Below, piece by piece: positions 28,209 to 38,542 of a stretch of DNA of 64,000 bases. Origin of the DNA: Arcobacter aquimarinus (lineage in GTDB: Bacteria > Campylobacterota > Campylobacteria > Campylobacterales > Arcobacteraceae). Each line of letters starts with the position of its first letter. The first letter of the stretch is position 1. A program made the translations under genes and the position numbers. The notes under the pieces were generated by a model that was not told the origin of the DNA, made no database searches, and saw nothing but the letters and a program-made list of their open reading frames with translations. Location of the stretch: assembly GCF_013177635.1 (NCBI RefSeq), contig NZ_CP030944.1:1178001-1242000 (forward strand), written 5' to 3'.

Positions 28209-29326
28209 TTTATATTGTTAAATAAATCTTTTATAGATACAGGTTTTTGTTCAGCTATGTCAGTTTTCATAATATTTTGTGCTTCAACATCAATTTGTGA
28301 TTCAACTTCTTTAACTTTACTATAATTTTTCTCAACACCAATATTAGCTCTTATATTAGCTTGATGTTCTTCAAAATTATTAGCAAATTTGTGTAAACCA
28401 TTTCTATTATTTCTTACAAAATATAAATAGTTACTTTTTACTGGAAAAATTGCAGCTTTAATAGCATCAAGACTTACAGCACAAATTGGATCTTTTGGTA
28501 AACCAGCATATTTATATGTATTATAATGGCTTTCATCTTCTCTTATTCTATCTGCTGTAACTATTGTATTTGAATATCTTCCATAATTCAAAGTTCCATC
28601 CATTTGTAGTTTCATACCTTTTTTTAATCTATTATGTATAACACTTGCAACTATTGGCATTTCATTTATTGTAGCAGCTTCTTTTTGTATAACTGAAGCT
28701 AAAGTTATATAGTTATACCATTTTTTCTTGTCATAAACACCAAAAATCTTTTTTGAAAACTCTTCATATTTTTTATTTGTTTGAGAGAATAGATAAAAAA
28801 TCATATAATCTTCTTTCATTCCAATTGGTAAAGAGTATGTATCAGCAAGTATATTTCCATCTGCTTTATATGCATATTCATTATATAGTTTCGTCAATTT
28901 TTCTTCAGAAAGATTAAATTCATTAGCAAGTTTTTTCAAAAATACATAAGAAGTTTCTCCTGGAATTAAAGTGATATTTTTTAATGCAGCTTTTGAAGTA
29001 ATTAATTTATATATAAAATCCATTTTAGTTAATTTATTTTGATTTATATCTATCCAACCACTTTGAACATAACCCATAGATTTTATTATAACCGCATCTA
29101 AAACATTCATCTCATAGCCACTTTTATTTAAGTATGTTATAATATCGTTAGTACTGCCTTTAGGAATAAATAACACTTTAGTTGATGTTACTGGCATTGT
29201 CACATAAAATAAAACAATTATAAAGCAAACAAGGATAAAATCGATAATGTTTGATAGTGTTAAATTTCTATTCGTTTTTCTTTTTTTAATAATAATCTCA
29301 TTTATTTCATTTTTGTATTCGGGCAT
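28205..29326 (-). CDS. mltG: Endolytic transglycosylase MltG
   Basis: 373 residues. Cytoplasmic N-terminus rich in Lys/Arg, one membrane helix (about 25-45), a LysM-like segment, and the YceG catalytic domain with the key Glu216 in LASVIQKEA, then MQMDGTLNYG-type residues and YNTYKYAGLPKDPICAVS. It cleaves nascent glycan strands in the periplasm and sets their length. Its first 80 bp overlap the start of the divergent AsmA-like gene. No in-frame ATG occurs before residue 44, so the overlap seems real. Confidence 0.93.
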   Translation of the reverse strand: MPEYKNEINEIIIKKRKTNRNLTLSNIIDFILVCFIIVLFYVTMPVTSTKVLFIPKGSTNDIITYLNKSGYEMNVLDAVIIKSMGYVQSGWIDINQNKLTKMDFIYKLITSKAALKNITLIPGETSYVFLKKLANEFNLSEEKLTKLYNEYAYKADGNILADTYSLPIGMKEDYMIFYLFSQTNKKYEEFSKKIFGVYDKKKWYNYITLASVIQKEAATINEMPIVASVIHNRLKKGMKLQMDGTLNYGRYSNTIVTADRIREDESHYNTYKYAGLPKDPICAVSLDAIKAAIFPVKSNYLYFVRNNRNGLHKFANNFEEHQANIRANIGVEKNYSKVKEVESQIDVEAQNIMKTDIAEQKPVSIKDLFNNIN

Positions 29327-32189
29327 AAAAATTGATTCTTTCTCTTTCTTAAATTTTTCAGTTTCGCAATTCTATATTAAAATGGATAAAAAGCTTATTT
29401 TGAATATTGAAGATATTAAATTTACTTTTAATAAGAGTGAATCTAAAAGTTCTTTTGAAGATATTAAAAAAAATATTGAATTATTACCTACAGTTTTAAA
29501 ACTTTTTCAAAGTATTGAAGTAGATAGATTAAAAATAGGGGAAAATGAATTTAAAATAGTTTTAAATGACAAAGAGCTATATCTTGATAATAAATTTGTA
29601 AATTTATCTTCTAAAATTGATACTTCATCTAATACAATTAGTTTTGATTTACACTCTTTGTATTTAAAAGATATAAAATTAAAATTTGATGGAAAAGTAA
29701 AAATTGATTATTTTAATGAAAAGTTAAACTATTTTGGAAACTTTTATTATGAAGATATAAAAAGTAGTTTAAATCTTGAAATGAATAAAGAAATAGCTAA
29801 ATTTTATTTAGTAAGTGAACCTTTTAAAAATTTAAAATTTCTTAAAAATTTCTTGAATTTACCTCTTGTTGCTGAAGAATGGATGTATGATAATGTAGAA
29901 GGAGAGATGAAACTTAAAGAGTTTTATGGTGAATTTGATTTAAAAAATAATAAAGTAATTGAAAAATCTCTTGTTGGAAAAGCTATAATAAATAAAGCGA
30001 AAATTAGATTTCATAAAGATGTAGATGTTATAAATACTGAAAGTTTAAATGTTACTTTTAAAGATAACAATCTACATTTTGATTTAATTAATCCAATATA
30101 TAAAGAAAAAAATATAGAAGGAAGTTTTGTAACTATTCATAATTTAACAAGTTATTTAAATGGAGAAGTTGAAGTAAATATCAAAACAGATGATAAACTA
30201 GATAGAGATATTTTAGATATTTTAAAAGCTTATAATATAAATTTACCAATAGTTCAAAAAAGTGGAACAACAAATGCTTCTTTAACTCTTATTTTTCCTT
30301 ATGATTTACAAAAGAATATGACAACAAAAGGTGAGTTTTTAATTAATAATGCTGAAGTTTCAATTGGAAATTTCTCTTTTAAAACAAAAAACTCAACGGT
30401 AAATTTAGATGGAACAAAAATTTATATAAAAAATTCAGATTTTAAATATCAAGAGATGATAGATGCTATTGTTAATTTAGAACTTGACACAAAAACTTTA
30501 AAATCATCAGGTGAGGCTTTAATAAAAAACTTACAAATAAAAAAAGATAATAATGAAAAAATAGTAGAAATAAAAGATAAAAAAACTTTATTAGAAATGG
30601 ACTTTAATAAAAATACGATAATTGATTTAAAAGATTTAGAAACAAAAATAAAAGTTCAAGACAATATTTTAATAAATATAAATGATTTGGCAAAGATTTA
30701 TCCTTATTCAAAACTGTTAAAAGATATTTCAGCAAAAAATGGAAATTTAAATTTAGAAATAAAAAATGAAAAAGATATAAAATTTAATGCTTCTTTATAT
30801 GGTTTAAATTTTCCTTTGGAAAAAAATGGGACAAAAATAGAAAATCTTGATATTAAAGGAAGTATAGAAGATAAAAATGTTTATGTTTCTTCTATTGATG
30901 AAGATATTAAATTAGAAATTAAAGAAGATATAAATTTAACTTTAAAAAATTTATCTCTTAATATTGATAGAAAAAATGAAAAAGATAGCTTAACAAAAGA
31001 TGTAAATATAAATTTTGTAAATTGTGATTTAATTTTAGATGGAGCAATTTATCAATTAAAAAATGCTAATGTAGTTATAAAAAATCAAGAAATTAATTTT
31101 GATGCAGTTGTAAAAAATCTTGATTTACCATTGAAAAAAAATGGGAAAGAAATAAAAGAATTAGCTTTAGTTGGTACTCAAAAAGATAACAATACAAAAA
31201 TAAGCACAAAAAATAAAGATTTGATTTTAGAATTGAAAAATGAGACACTTTTTTTACAGTTAGATGGCTATGATGTTTTTTATGATAAAAAAATCAATGA
31301 AGAAAATAGTTATAAAAATCTAAATATTATAGGTAAAAATTCAAATATTATAATAGATGAAAAATATAAATTACTAGCAAATAATTATGAAATAAGAGTA
31401 AGAGAAGATGAAAAGTATATTAATTTAAAATATAAAGATAATGAATTTACATTAAAACAATCAAAAGACAAAAAAATAGATATTTATACAAATGAGTTAA
31501 GTGATGAATTTGTAAATGCAATTTTTAATAAGAGTATTTTTAAAGATGGAAAATTAATTTTTTTAGCAAATGGTAGTTTGGATAAATTAAATGGAAAAAT
31601 CATTATAAAAAACAGTAATATAGAAGATTTAGCTATTTTAAATAATCTTTTAGTTTTTATACATACTTCACCTGCACTTATAAATCCTTTATTAGCAATT
31701 CCTTCAGTTGTAGGAATGGCAACAAATTCAGGATTTAATCTAACAGCTTATAAAATAATAAATGGAATAGTAGAGTTTGAATATTCTCAAAAAGAGAATA
31801 TATTTGAAATCAAAAAATTAGTTACTATTGGAAATGGAATAGATTTTGAAGGAAAAGGAAAAATAGATTTAAATGATATGGTGATAAATTCAGAAATAAA
31901 ACTTATTTTTCTAAAAGATTATTCTAAAATTGTTGGAGCAATTCCTGTTGTAAGTTATGTTTTACTCGGAGATTCAAATAGAGTTGAAACACAAGTAAAT
32001 ATATCTGGAGATTTATCAAATCCAAGTATTTCGACAAATCTTACCAAAGAGACTTTTAGTATTCCTATGAATATTACAAAAAGAATATTTTCTACACCTT
32101 CAATGTTATTTGATTTTTTAAGTGGTAAAAAGAGTGAAGAAGATATAAAAAATGAAGAAAATAGAATAAATAAACCTTTAGAAGAATAA
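29247..32189 (+). CDS. AsmA/YhdP-like giant periplasmic protein (DUF3971-type)
   Basis: 980 residues. One N-terminal membrane helix (about 5-25), then a very long run of repeating beta-strand segments typical of AsmA-like bridge proteins (YhdP/TamB class), alternating hydrophobic residues with Lys/Asn. The C-terminus (GFNLTAYKIINGIVEFEY, GIDFEGKGKIDLNDMVINSEIKL in parts, VSYVLLGDSN) matches the AsmA C-terminal region. The family forms hydrophobic grooves carrying phospholipid to the outer membrane, and that function is inferred here. AAGGATAAAA precedes the ATG. The 5' end overlaps mltG in antisense by 80 bp. Confidence 0.85.
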   Translation: MFDSVKFLFVFLFLIIISFISFLYSGIKIDSFSFLNFSVSQFYIKMDKKLILNIEDIKFTFNKSESKSSFEDIKKNIELLPTVLKLFQSIEVDRLKIGENEFKIVLNDKELYLDNKFVNLSSKIDTSSNTISFDLHSLYLKDIKLKFDGKVKIDYFNEKLNYFGNFYYEDIKSSLNLEMNKEIAKFYLVSEPFKNLKFLKNFLNLPLVAEEWMYDNVEGEMKLKEFYGEFDLKNNKVIEKSLVGKAIINKAKIRFHKDVDVINTESLNVTFKDNNLHFDLINPIYKEKNIEGSFVTIHNLTSYLNGEVEVNIKTDDKLDRDILDILKAYNINLPIVQKSGTTNASLTLIFPYDLQKNMTTKGEFLINNAEVSIGNFSFKTKNSTVNLDGTKIYIKNSDFKYQEMIDAIVNLELDTKTLKSSGEALIKNLQIKKDNNEKIVEIKDKKTLLEMDFNKNTIIDLKDLETKIKVQDNILININDLAKIYPYSKLLKDISAKNGNLNLEIKNEKDIKFNASLYGLNFPLEKNGTKIENLDIKGSIEDKNVYVSSIDEDIKLEIKEDINLTLKNLSLNIDRKNEKDSLTKDVNINFVNCDLILDGAIYQLKNANVVIKNQEINFDAVVKNLDLPLKKNGKEIKELALVGTQKDNNTKISTKNKDLILELKNETLFLQLDGYDVFYDKKINEENSYKNLNIIGKNSNIIIDEKYKLLANNYEIRVREDEKYINLKYKDNEFTLKQSKDKKIDIYTNELSDEFVNAIFNKSIFKDGKLIFLANGSLDKLNGKIIIKNSNIEDLAILNNLLVFIHTSPALINPLLAIPSVVGMATNSGFNLTAYKIINGIVEFEYSQKENIFEIKKLVTIGNGIDFEGKGKIDLNDMVINSEIKLIFLKDYSKIVGAIPVVSYVLLGDSNRVETQVNISGDLSNPSISTNLTKETFSIPMNITKRIFSTPSMLFDFLSGKKSEEDIKNEENRINKPLEE

Positions 32190-32198
32190 AGGTTTATT
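32169..32198. terminator. 12-bp inverted repeat inside both convergent gene ends
   Basis: AATAAACCTTTA-N6-TAAAGGTTTATT. The left arm lies in the final codons of the AsmA-like gene, and the right arm contains its stop (32187-32189) and the stop of the permease gene (32194-32196). It is a candidate bidirectional terminator encoded within coding sequence. The minus-strand downstream side is T-rich. Confidence 0.65.
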
Positions 32199-33399
32199 CA
32201 TTTCTTAAAACATCAATAACATCAATATTTGTAGCTTTGCTAGCTGGATAATATGATGAGATTAAAACAATAATAATAGCTCCAACAATAATAGAAATAA
32301 AATCACTCATAGCTAAATCAAGAGGTAATTTTGCACTTCCATAAACATCAGCAGGAAGAGTAACAATATCAAAGTTATCTAAAAACCAATAACCAATAAA
32401 TCCTAAAATAATTCCAGTTATAATTCCTGAAAAACCTATAATTGTTCCAACTCTTAAAAATATAGATTTAATTTCTTTAGTTGAAGCACCCATTGATAAA
32501 AGTAGGGCAATCTCTTTTCTTCTACTCATAACAGTCATCAATAAAGAAGAGATAATATTTAAAGATGCAACTAAAATAATGAGCATTAAAACTATAAATA
32601 AAGCAGTTTTTTCCATTTTCATAGCAGCAAAGAAGTTACCATTTTGTTGCCACCATCCAACTATTCCTGTATTAGTTCCTTCTAATGAGATTTTTAATTT
32701 TTCAATATCAGCAAAAGCATCATCAGAGTGTATATGGATTCCATCATAAGTAAATGGTTCTTTTTTTAAAAGAGTTTGTAAAGCTTCAATTGATGTATAC
32801 ATATATGCTTTATCATAAGCATTTAATCCTGAAGTAAAAGATGCTATATATGTAAATCTTTTCATTTTAGGCATCATAGAAAAACCAGTAGGATTTAACT
32901 CTGTAAAATATAAAGTTGTTTTAGAACCACTATTTAAATACAATTTATCAGCAATTCCAGAACCTGTTATCACATCATATTTATTTATGAGTAAATCAGA
33001 AATAGCCTCTTTATATATTGGATTAATTGAAGCTTCTTTTTGTGGATCAACTCCAAAAATCATACCACCACTCATAACATCACCGTTTTGAATAATTGCT
33101 TGAGAAGATACAAATGGTGAAAATTTAAGTTTTGGATACTCTTTTTGAAGTTTTTCCACCAATTCTTCATTTACAGAATTTTCAAATTTTGGATAAATTG
33201 TTAGAGGATAATTCATAGTAAAAAGTTTTCTTTCAAACTCTTTTGCTGTTCCATTCATAATAGCCATTGATAGAATTAGAACCATTACTCCAATAGAAAC
33301 CCCTATAAATGCTAAAATAGCACTTATAGAAATAAAAGGGTTTTTTTTATCAAATCTTAAATATTTTTTTACAATAAAATTTACTAATTTTTTATTCAA
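32194..33399 (-). CDS. LolC/LolE-type lipoprotein-releasing ABC permease
   Basis: 402 residues from a TTG at 33399, directly after the secA stop, with AGGA (inside the secA end) 7 nt upstream. A longer reading into secA is unlikely. It has one N-terminal helix (AILAFIGVSIGVMVLILSMAIMNG), a large periplasmic domain, and three C-terminal helices of the FtsX domain (SRRKEIALLLSMGAST ... SYYPASKATNIDVIDVLRNE). Such permeases extract mature lipoproteins from the inner membrane and hand them to LolA. lolA is 2.7 kb away. LolD and a second permease are not in this window. Confidence 0.9.
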   Translation of the reverse strand: MNKKLVNFIVKKYLRFDKKNPFISISAILAFIGVSIGVMVLILSMAIMNGTAKEFERKLFTMNYPLTIYPKFENSVNEELVEKLQKEYPKLKFSPFVSSQAIIQNGDVMSGGMIFGVDPQKEASINPIYKEAISDLLINKYDVITGSGIADKLYLNSGSKTTLYFTELNPTGFSMMPKMKRFTYIASFTSGLNAYDKAYMYTSIEALQTLLKKEPFTYDGIHIHSDDAFADIEKLKISLEGTNTGIVGWWQQNGNFFAAMKMEKTALFIVLMLIILVASLNIISSLLMTVMSRRKEIALLLSMGASTKEIKSIFLRVGTIIGFSGIITGIILGFIGYWFLDNFDIVTLPADVYGSAKLPLDLAMSDFISIIVGAIIIVLISSYYPASKATNIDVIDVLRNE

Positions 33400-33400
33400 A

Positions 33401-36019
33401 TTACTTTCCTGCAGCAAGACCAACTTTAGGTCCACTTTTACCACAACATTGTTTATATTTTAATCCACTTCCGCAAGGACAAGCTTCATTTCTAGCTATT
33501 TTTTTATCACTATTTTTTACAGCTTCTTGAGCAACATTTGTTGTTATATGTTCTGTTGAACTCTCCATTTGCTCTTTCATTTTTGCAATTGCTTCTTGCT
33601 CTTTTTGTCTATCTTCATTTGATTGAAGTTGGATTGTAAACAAAATTTTTATAATTTCATGTTTAATATTTGCTATTAGTTCAATAAACATATTATAAGA
33701 CTCTTTCTTATACTCAACAAGTGGGTCTTTTTGGTTGTAACCTCTAAGTCCAATACCTGCTTTTAGCGTATCCATTGAGTATAAATGTTCTCTCCAAGCA
33801 TTATCTAAAATTTGTAAATACAAAATTCTTTCAATTTCACTTTTTTGTTCAGGAGCAGCCATCGACATTTTTCTTGTATATACTTCTTTTAAGAATGAAT
33901 TTAAATTCTCTTCTAAATCTTCATAAGAATCACTTTTCATATCTTCAATATCAACAAGAAGTCTTAGTTCTTCTTCAAATTTTGTTTTTATAAATTCATA
34001 ATTAAAGTCTTCACTTGGCATTCCAGGAATTATATGAGCTTCAGACAATAAATTTTGAATATATTCAATTCTATTTTCATCCAATTTAGAATCGATATCA
34101 TAATCAGGTCTTAATAAGTCATTTCTAAATGAATAGATTACTTTTCTTTGTTCATTTGCAACATCGTCATATTCAAGTAAGTGTTTTCTACTTTCAAAAT
34201 GCATTGATTCAACTTTTTTCTGAGCATTTTCAACGGCCCTTGTAACCATTCTTGACTCAATATGTTCACCTTCTTCAATACCAAGTCTTTCCATAATACC
34301 TTTTATTTTATCACTTCCAAAAATTCTTAAAAGATTATCTTCTAAAGATAGATAAAATTGAGATTCTCCAACATCACCTTGACGTCCGGCTCTTCCTCTT
34401 AATTGATTATCAATTCTTCTAGACTCATGTCTTTCAGTTCCAATAATCGCTAATCCACCAATGTCTAAAATCTCTTGAGTAAGTTTAATATCAACTCCAC
34501 GTCCTGCCATATTTGTAGCAATTGTAACTGCACCTTTTTGTCCAGCATCAGCGATAATCTTTCCTTCTTTTTCATGTTGTTTTGCATTTAAAACTGTATG
34601 AGGGATTTTTTTATCAACTAAAATTTTATGTAATTTTTCTGATTTTTCAATTGAAGCAGTTCCAACTAAAACAGGTTGCCCTTTTTCGTGTAAAACTTTT
34701 ATTCTATTACAAACAGCTTCAAATTTTTCTCTTTCACTTTTATAAATTAAATCATTTTTATCTATTCTTTTAACAGGTACATTTGTAGGAATTGAAACAA
34801 CATCTAATTTATAAATTTCAGCAAATTCGGTTGCTTCTGTTTGAGCAGTTCCTGTCATACCAGCTAGTTTTTTATACATTCTAAAATAGTTTTGGAATGT
34901 AATATCAGCTAAAGTTTGAGATTCATCTTGAATTGCTACACCTTCTTTTGCTTCAAGTGCTTGATGAAGACCTTCTGAAAATCTTCTTCCTTCACTCAAT
35001 CTTCCTGTAAATTCATCAACAATAACTATTTGATTATCTTTTACAACATAATCAACATCTTTTACAAAAATAAAATTTGCTTTTAATGCTTGGTCAAGTG
35101 AGTGAGAAAGCATTGCATTTTCAATAGAATAAAGATTATCTACACCAAAAAGTTTTTCTGCATTTTCATGACCTTGTTCTGTCAAAATAACAGATCTATT
35201 TTTTTCGTCAACTATAAAATCACCTGTTGTCGTAGGTTTTTCAGCAGCACTTTTAGGCTCAATTAATTCACCTCTTTGTAATTTTAAAGCTATTTCATTT
35301 GCTTTAATATAATTTGCATTTTTTCTATTTGTCGGACCTGAAATAATAAGAGGAGTTCTTGCTTCATCAATTAAAATAGAGTCAACTTCATCTACGATTA
35401 CGAAGTTATGTCCTCTTTGAACTTTTTCACTTATATCATAGTTCATATTATCTCTTAAATAGTCAAATCCAAACTCATTATTTGTTCCATAAGTTATGTC
35501 ACAAGTATATTGTTCTCTTCTTTCAACATCATTTTTTAAACCACCAACAACAGCTCCAACACTAAAACCTAAAAAATTATATAAAGGTTTTAATTCATTT
35601 GCATCTCTACTAGCTAGATAATCATTTACAGTTACAACATGAACACCTTTTCCTGTTAATGCATTTAATGAAACAGCTAAAGAACCAACCAAAGTTTTAC
35701 CTTCACCTGTTTTCATTTCAGCAATTCTTCCTTCGTGTAAAACCATTGCACCTATTAATTGTACATCATAAGGTCTCATACCTAATGCTCTTTTACTTGC
35801 TTCTCTTGTAATTGCAAAAGATTCAATTAATACATCATTTAATGATTTTTCTTCTTTTTGTACAAGCTCTTTTAGCTTATTAAATTCATTTTTTAATTCT
35901 TCATCACTTAAACTTGCATAATTACTTTCTATTGCTGTAATTGCTTCAGCTTTCTTTCTATATTTTTTTACTTCTCTATCATTTCTTGTACCAAAAATTT
36001 TTGAAAAAACATTTAACAT
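33401..36019 (-). CDS. secA: Preprotein translocase ATPase SecA
   Basis: 872 residues, full length. Walker [11 protein letters not shown] (about 105-114), Walker [18 protein letters not shown], the second nucleotide fold [23 protein letters not shown] and [16 protein letters not shown], and a C-terminal SEC-C zinc motif (CPCGSG ... CC) that binds SecB or ribosomes. It drives protein export through SecYEG. It is divergent from lolA across 57 bp with overlapping promoters, and one base separates its stop from the permease start. Confidence 0.98.
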   Translation of the reverse strand: MLNVFSKIFGTRNDREVKKYRKKAEAITAIESNYASLSDEELKNEFNKLKELVQKEEKSLNDVLIESFAITREASKRALGMRPYDVQLIGAMVLHEGRIAEMKTGEGKTLVGSLAVSLNALTGKGVHVVTVNDYLASRDANELKPLYNFLGFSVGAVVGGLKNDVERREQYTCDITYGTNNEFGFDYLRDNMNYDISEKVQRGHNFVIVDEVDSILIDEARTPLIISGPTNRKNANYIKANEIALKLQRGELIEPKSAAEKPTTTGDFIVDEKNRSVILTEQGHENAEKLFGVDNLYSIENAMLSHSLDQALKANFIFVKDVDYVVKDNQIVIVDEFTGRLSEGRRFSEGLHQALEAKEGVAIQDESQTLADITFQNYFRMYKKLAGMTGTAQTEATEFAEIYKLDVVSIPTNVPVKRIDKNDLIYKSEREKFEAVCNRIKVLHEKGQPVLVGTASIEKSEKLHKILVDKKIPHTVLNAKQHEKEGKIIADAGQKGAVTIATNMAGRGVDIKLTQEILDIGGLAIIGTERHESRRIDNQLRGRAGRQGDVGESQFYLSLEDNLLRIFGSDKIKGIMERLGIEEGEHIESRMVTRAVENAQKKVESMHFESRKHLLEYDDVANEQRKVIYSFRNDLLRPDYDIDSKLDENRIEYIQNLLSEAHIIPGMPSEDFNYEFIKTKFEEELRLLVDIEDMKSDSYEDLEENLNSFLKEVYTRKMSMAAPEQKSEIERILYLQILDNAWREHLYSMDTLKAGIGLRGYNQKDPLVEYKKESYNMFIELIANIKHEIIKILFTIQLQSNEDRQKEQEAIAKMKEQMESSTEHITTNVAQEAVKNSDKKIARNEACPCGSGLKYKQCCGKSGPKVGLAAGK

Positions 36020-36038
36020 AAAATTAGTTCCTTTTCGT

Positions 36039-36057
36039 TATAATCGCAAAGATTATA
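36039..36057. promoter_or_regulatory. Symmetrical divergent promoter of lolA and secA
   Basis: TATAATC-GCAAA-GATTATA is a perfect 7-bp inverted repeat whose two arms are the -10 boxes TATAAT for lolA (plus, 36039-36044) and secA (minus, 36057-36052). Predicted starts would fall within or next to the opposite box, so the two promoters should compete. Confidence 0.5.
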
Positions 36058-36076
36058 TAAAAAAAAAGGTTAAAGT

Positions 36077-36610
36077 ATGTTTTATAAATTGCTAATTATT
36101 TTATCGTCTATTTTTATTTATAGTTTTGCTTCAAATGATATTAAAGATTTGGATTCTTTCCAAGCTAATTTTGTTCAAAGTATAACTTCTGATTCAAAAA
36201 ATGTGATTGAATATAAAGGTGAAGTTTTTATTAAAAAAAGTGGAAAAATTTTATGGAAATATAAAACACCTGTAGTAAAAAATGTTTATATTGATAATAA
36301 CTATGCTTTAGTGGATGAGCCAGAACTTGAACAAGCTATATTAACTCAACTTGAAGATGAGATAAATATAATAAAATTATTGAATAGTTCAAAAAAAATA
36401 GGTGAAAATAGTTATATAACAAATATTGATGATATTGATTATTCTATAAAAACTTCAAAAAATGAAAATAAAATAGAAGAGATTAGATATAAAGATAAGC
36501 TTGAAAATAGTGTGCTTATACTTTTTTATGATACAGTACAAAATGTTGAGATTTCAGATGAAATCTTTAAATTTGAAATACCTGATTATTATGATGTTAT
36601 AAGAAAATAG
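36077..36610 (+). CDS. lolA: Outer-membrane lipoprotein carrier LolA
   Basis: 177 residues. Signal peptide about 1-18 (LLIILSSIFIYSFA-SN), then the LolA fold: LDSFQANFVQSITSDSKN, YKGEVFIKKSGKILWKYKTP, and PDYYDVIRK at the end. LolA carries lipoproteins through the periplasm to the outer membrane. Placement beside secA and a LolC/E-type permease supports the call. AAAAAGG precedes the ATG by 8 nt. Somewhat shorter than the E. coli protein (203 residues), as usual in this phylum. Confidence 0.92.
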   Translation: MFYKLLIILSSIFIYSFASNDIKDLDSFQANFVQSITSDSKNVIEYKGEVFIKKSGKILWKYKTPVVKNVYIDNNYALVDEPELEQAILTQLEDEINIIKLLNSSKKIGENSYITNIDDIDYSIKTSKNENKIEEIRYKDKLENSVLILFYDTVQNVEISDEIFKFEIPDYYDVIRK

Positions 36611-36628
36611 AGTTTAAGAATTAGTGGC

Positions 36629-36634
36629 TATAAT
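36629..36634 (+). promoter_or_regulatory. -10 box of rnpB
   Basis: TATAAT ends 7 nt before the predicted 5' end of the RNase P RNA, the ideal spacing for a transcription start at about 36641. Confidence 0.7.
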
Positions 36635-36641
36635 TTCAACT

Positions 36642-36962
36642 TAGGTAAACCAGACAATAGCTTGAGTAAAATCAAGAGGAAAGTCCGGGCTGCTGTGAAG
36701 TATGGTTCCATTTAAATAATGGCTAGGGTAACCTAAGGGATAGTGCAACAGAGAGTAGACAGCCGATTTTTCGGTGATGGTGAAACGGTAGAGTAAGAGC
36801 CTACCAGCATTTTGAGTAATCTTAATGGCTTTGTAAACCCAACCTGCAGCAAGAAGACTAGGTATTTACTTCACATCTTATTGGTCTTCGCAAGACTACT
36901 AAAGTAATTTAGTAGCTAGATAAATTATTGTCCTTGACAGAACGCGGCTTACGGTTTACCTA
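36642..36962 (+). ncRNA. rnpB: RNase P RNA (bacterial type A)
   Basis: About 321 nt. Ends pair as helix P1 (TAGGTAAAC with GTTTACCTA). Conserved core elements are all present in order: GAGGAAAGTCCGGGC (P3/P4 strand), ACAGAGAGTAGACAGCC, GGTAAGAGCC-type motif (GAGTAAGAGCCTACCAGC), AACCCAACC, and GACAGAACGCGGCTTA (the P4 partner strand). It is the catalytic RNA that trims tRNA 5' ends. It has its own promoter between lolA and dgt. Exact ends are set by P1 and could differ by a few bases. Confidence 0.97.
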
Positions 36963-37006
36963 TCTTCTTCATCATTAATCAAAATAAATTTTACAAAAGA
37001 GAAAAA

Positions 37007-38455
37007 ATGATTAATTATAAAGAAAAACTTACATTACACAGAGAATTTTATCCATCAAAAGATATTGAAACTTCAATAGAGAGTGATAGAGGTAGAATAT
37101 TATCTTCATCTGCTTTTAGAAGATTACAAAAAAGAACTCAAGTTTTTGCATTAGAATTAAATGCTTCTATTCGTACAAGATTAACCCATTCAATAGAAGT
37201 TGCACAAAATGCAAGATATATTTCAAAAACAATTTTATCTTTATTAAAACAACAAAATAAATTAGAAGAGTACAATTTAATTGAACTTGAAAATGCTTTT
37301 ATTTCAACAGCTGAAATGTCAAGTATTTTACATGATATTGGAAATCCACCTTTTGGGCATTTTGCAGAAGAAACTATAAATAAGTGGTTAAAAACAAACG
37401 TAATACCTATTTTTGAAAATTTAAAAAGTTCAACAAAAGAGTTGCAAGAATTAAAAAATATATTAATAAAAGATATTTGTAACTATGATGGAAATGCTCA
37501 AGCTATAAGAATTATCACAAAACTTCAAAGATTAAATCTTTCATATTCTCAAATAATATCTGTATTAAAATATACAAGAGCTGCGTATGAGGATAAGCCT
37601 TCAAATCAAGAGAGTTTAAATTATTTAAAAAAGAAACCTGGTTTTTATTTTAGTGAAAAAGAGATAATTGAAAAAATACAAAAAGAGTTAAATATAAAAA
37701 AATCTCATAGATTTCCAATTACATATATAATGGAAGCAGCTGATGATATCTCTTATTTAACAGCTGATTTAGAAGATTCCGTTGAAAAAGGTATTTTATC
37801 ATTAGATGATATTTATAGAATCATTAAAAATGAATGTATAAAACAAAATGATACTTTTCTTTTACAAATAGTTGAAAAACAGTATGAAAAAGCGAAAAAA
37901 AATGAAGAACCTTATCAATTTAATATGTTCTTTACTTTTTTAAGGGTTAATCTTGTTACTAATTTTGTAAATCATGTAGCAAATATTTTTATAAATAATC
38001 ACGAATCTATATTTGAAGGAAGTTTTAATTTTGCACTTTTAGAATATGACAAACAAAGTGATTATTTTAAAGCTTTACAAATTATAAAAGAGGTTTCGAC
38101 TAAATATATTTATCAAAATAAAGATGTTCAAACTTTAGATTTAAAAGCATATAAAATTATTAATAGTTTATTTGATATTTATTTCCCGTTATTAAAATTA
38201 GATTCACATGATTTTGCTAAATTATTAAAAGATGAAAAAATAGATTGTTTTATTTCTAGAAGATTAATAAAAAGAGTATCTTCTAAACAAATAGTTGCAT
38301 ATAAAAATGAAATTGAAAAGATAGATAGGTTGAATGATGAAGAGGTTGAGATATTTGAGAGATATTATAGGACAAGATTAATAATTGATTATATAAGTGG
38401 AATGACTGATGATTATGCACTTGAAGAATATAAAATATTATTTGCTATGAATTAA
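37007..38455 (+). CDS. dgt: Deoxyguanosinetriphosphate triphosphohydrolase (dGTPase)
   Basis: 482 residues with the HD-domain metal site: His61 (RLTHSIEVAQNAR), His109-Asp110 (SSILHDIGNPPFGHFAEE) and a later Asp in MEAADDISYLTADLED. The FRRLQKRTQVF segment before it is typical of dGTPase. It hydrolyses dGTP or other dNTPs to nucleoside and triphosphate, tuning dNTP pools. The ATG has AGAG upstream. It probably has its own transcription after rnpB. Confidence 0.93.
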   Translation: MINYKEKLTLHREFYPSKDIETSIESDRGRILSSSAFRRLQKRTQVFALELNASIRTRLTHSIEVAQNARYISKTILSLLKQQNKLEEYNLIELENAFISTAEMSSILHDIGNPPFGHFAEETINKWLKTNVIPIFENLKSSTKELQELKNILIKDICNYDGNAQAIRIITKLQRLNLSYSQIISVLKYTRAAYEDKPSNQESLNYLKKKPGFYFSEKEIIEKIQKELNIKKSHRFPITYIMEAADDISYLTADLEDSVEKGILSLDDIYRIIKNECIKQNDTFLLQIVEKQYEKAKKNEEPYQFNMFFTFLRVNLVTNFVNHVANIFINNHESIFEGSFNFALLEYDKQSDYFKALQIIKEVSTKYIYQNKDVQTLDLKAYKIINSLFDIYFPLLKLDSHDFAKLLKDEKIDCFISRRLIKRVSSKQIVAYKNEIEKIDRLNDEEVEIFERYYRTRLIIDYISGMTDDYALEEYKILFAMN

Positions 38456-38516
38456 AGATTTCTTATAAAGTTATTTTTTTATTAATTTTAAAAAAAAATT
38501 AGATACAATATTAAAT

Positions 38517-38522
38517 TATAAT
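38517..38522 (+). promoter_or_regulatory. -10 box before the RbsB-like gene
   Basis: TATAAT 20 nt upstream of the ATG at 38543, with ATAAGGTGAT as ribosome site in between. It would give a leader of about 14 nt. Confidence 0.4.
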
Positions 38523-38542
38523 AAATTAATATAAGGTGATTA

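Noticed and set aside
33400-33444. Longer start of the LolC/E-type permease inside secA
   Set aside because: It would overlap the secA zinc motif codons and add residues foreign to the family. The TTG at 33399 has AGGA at 7 nt.
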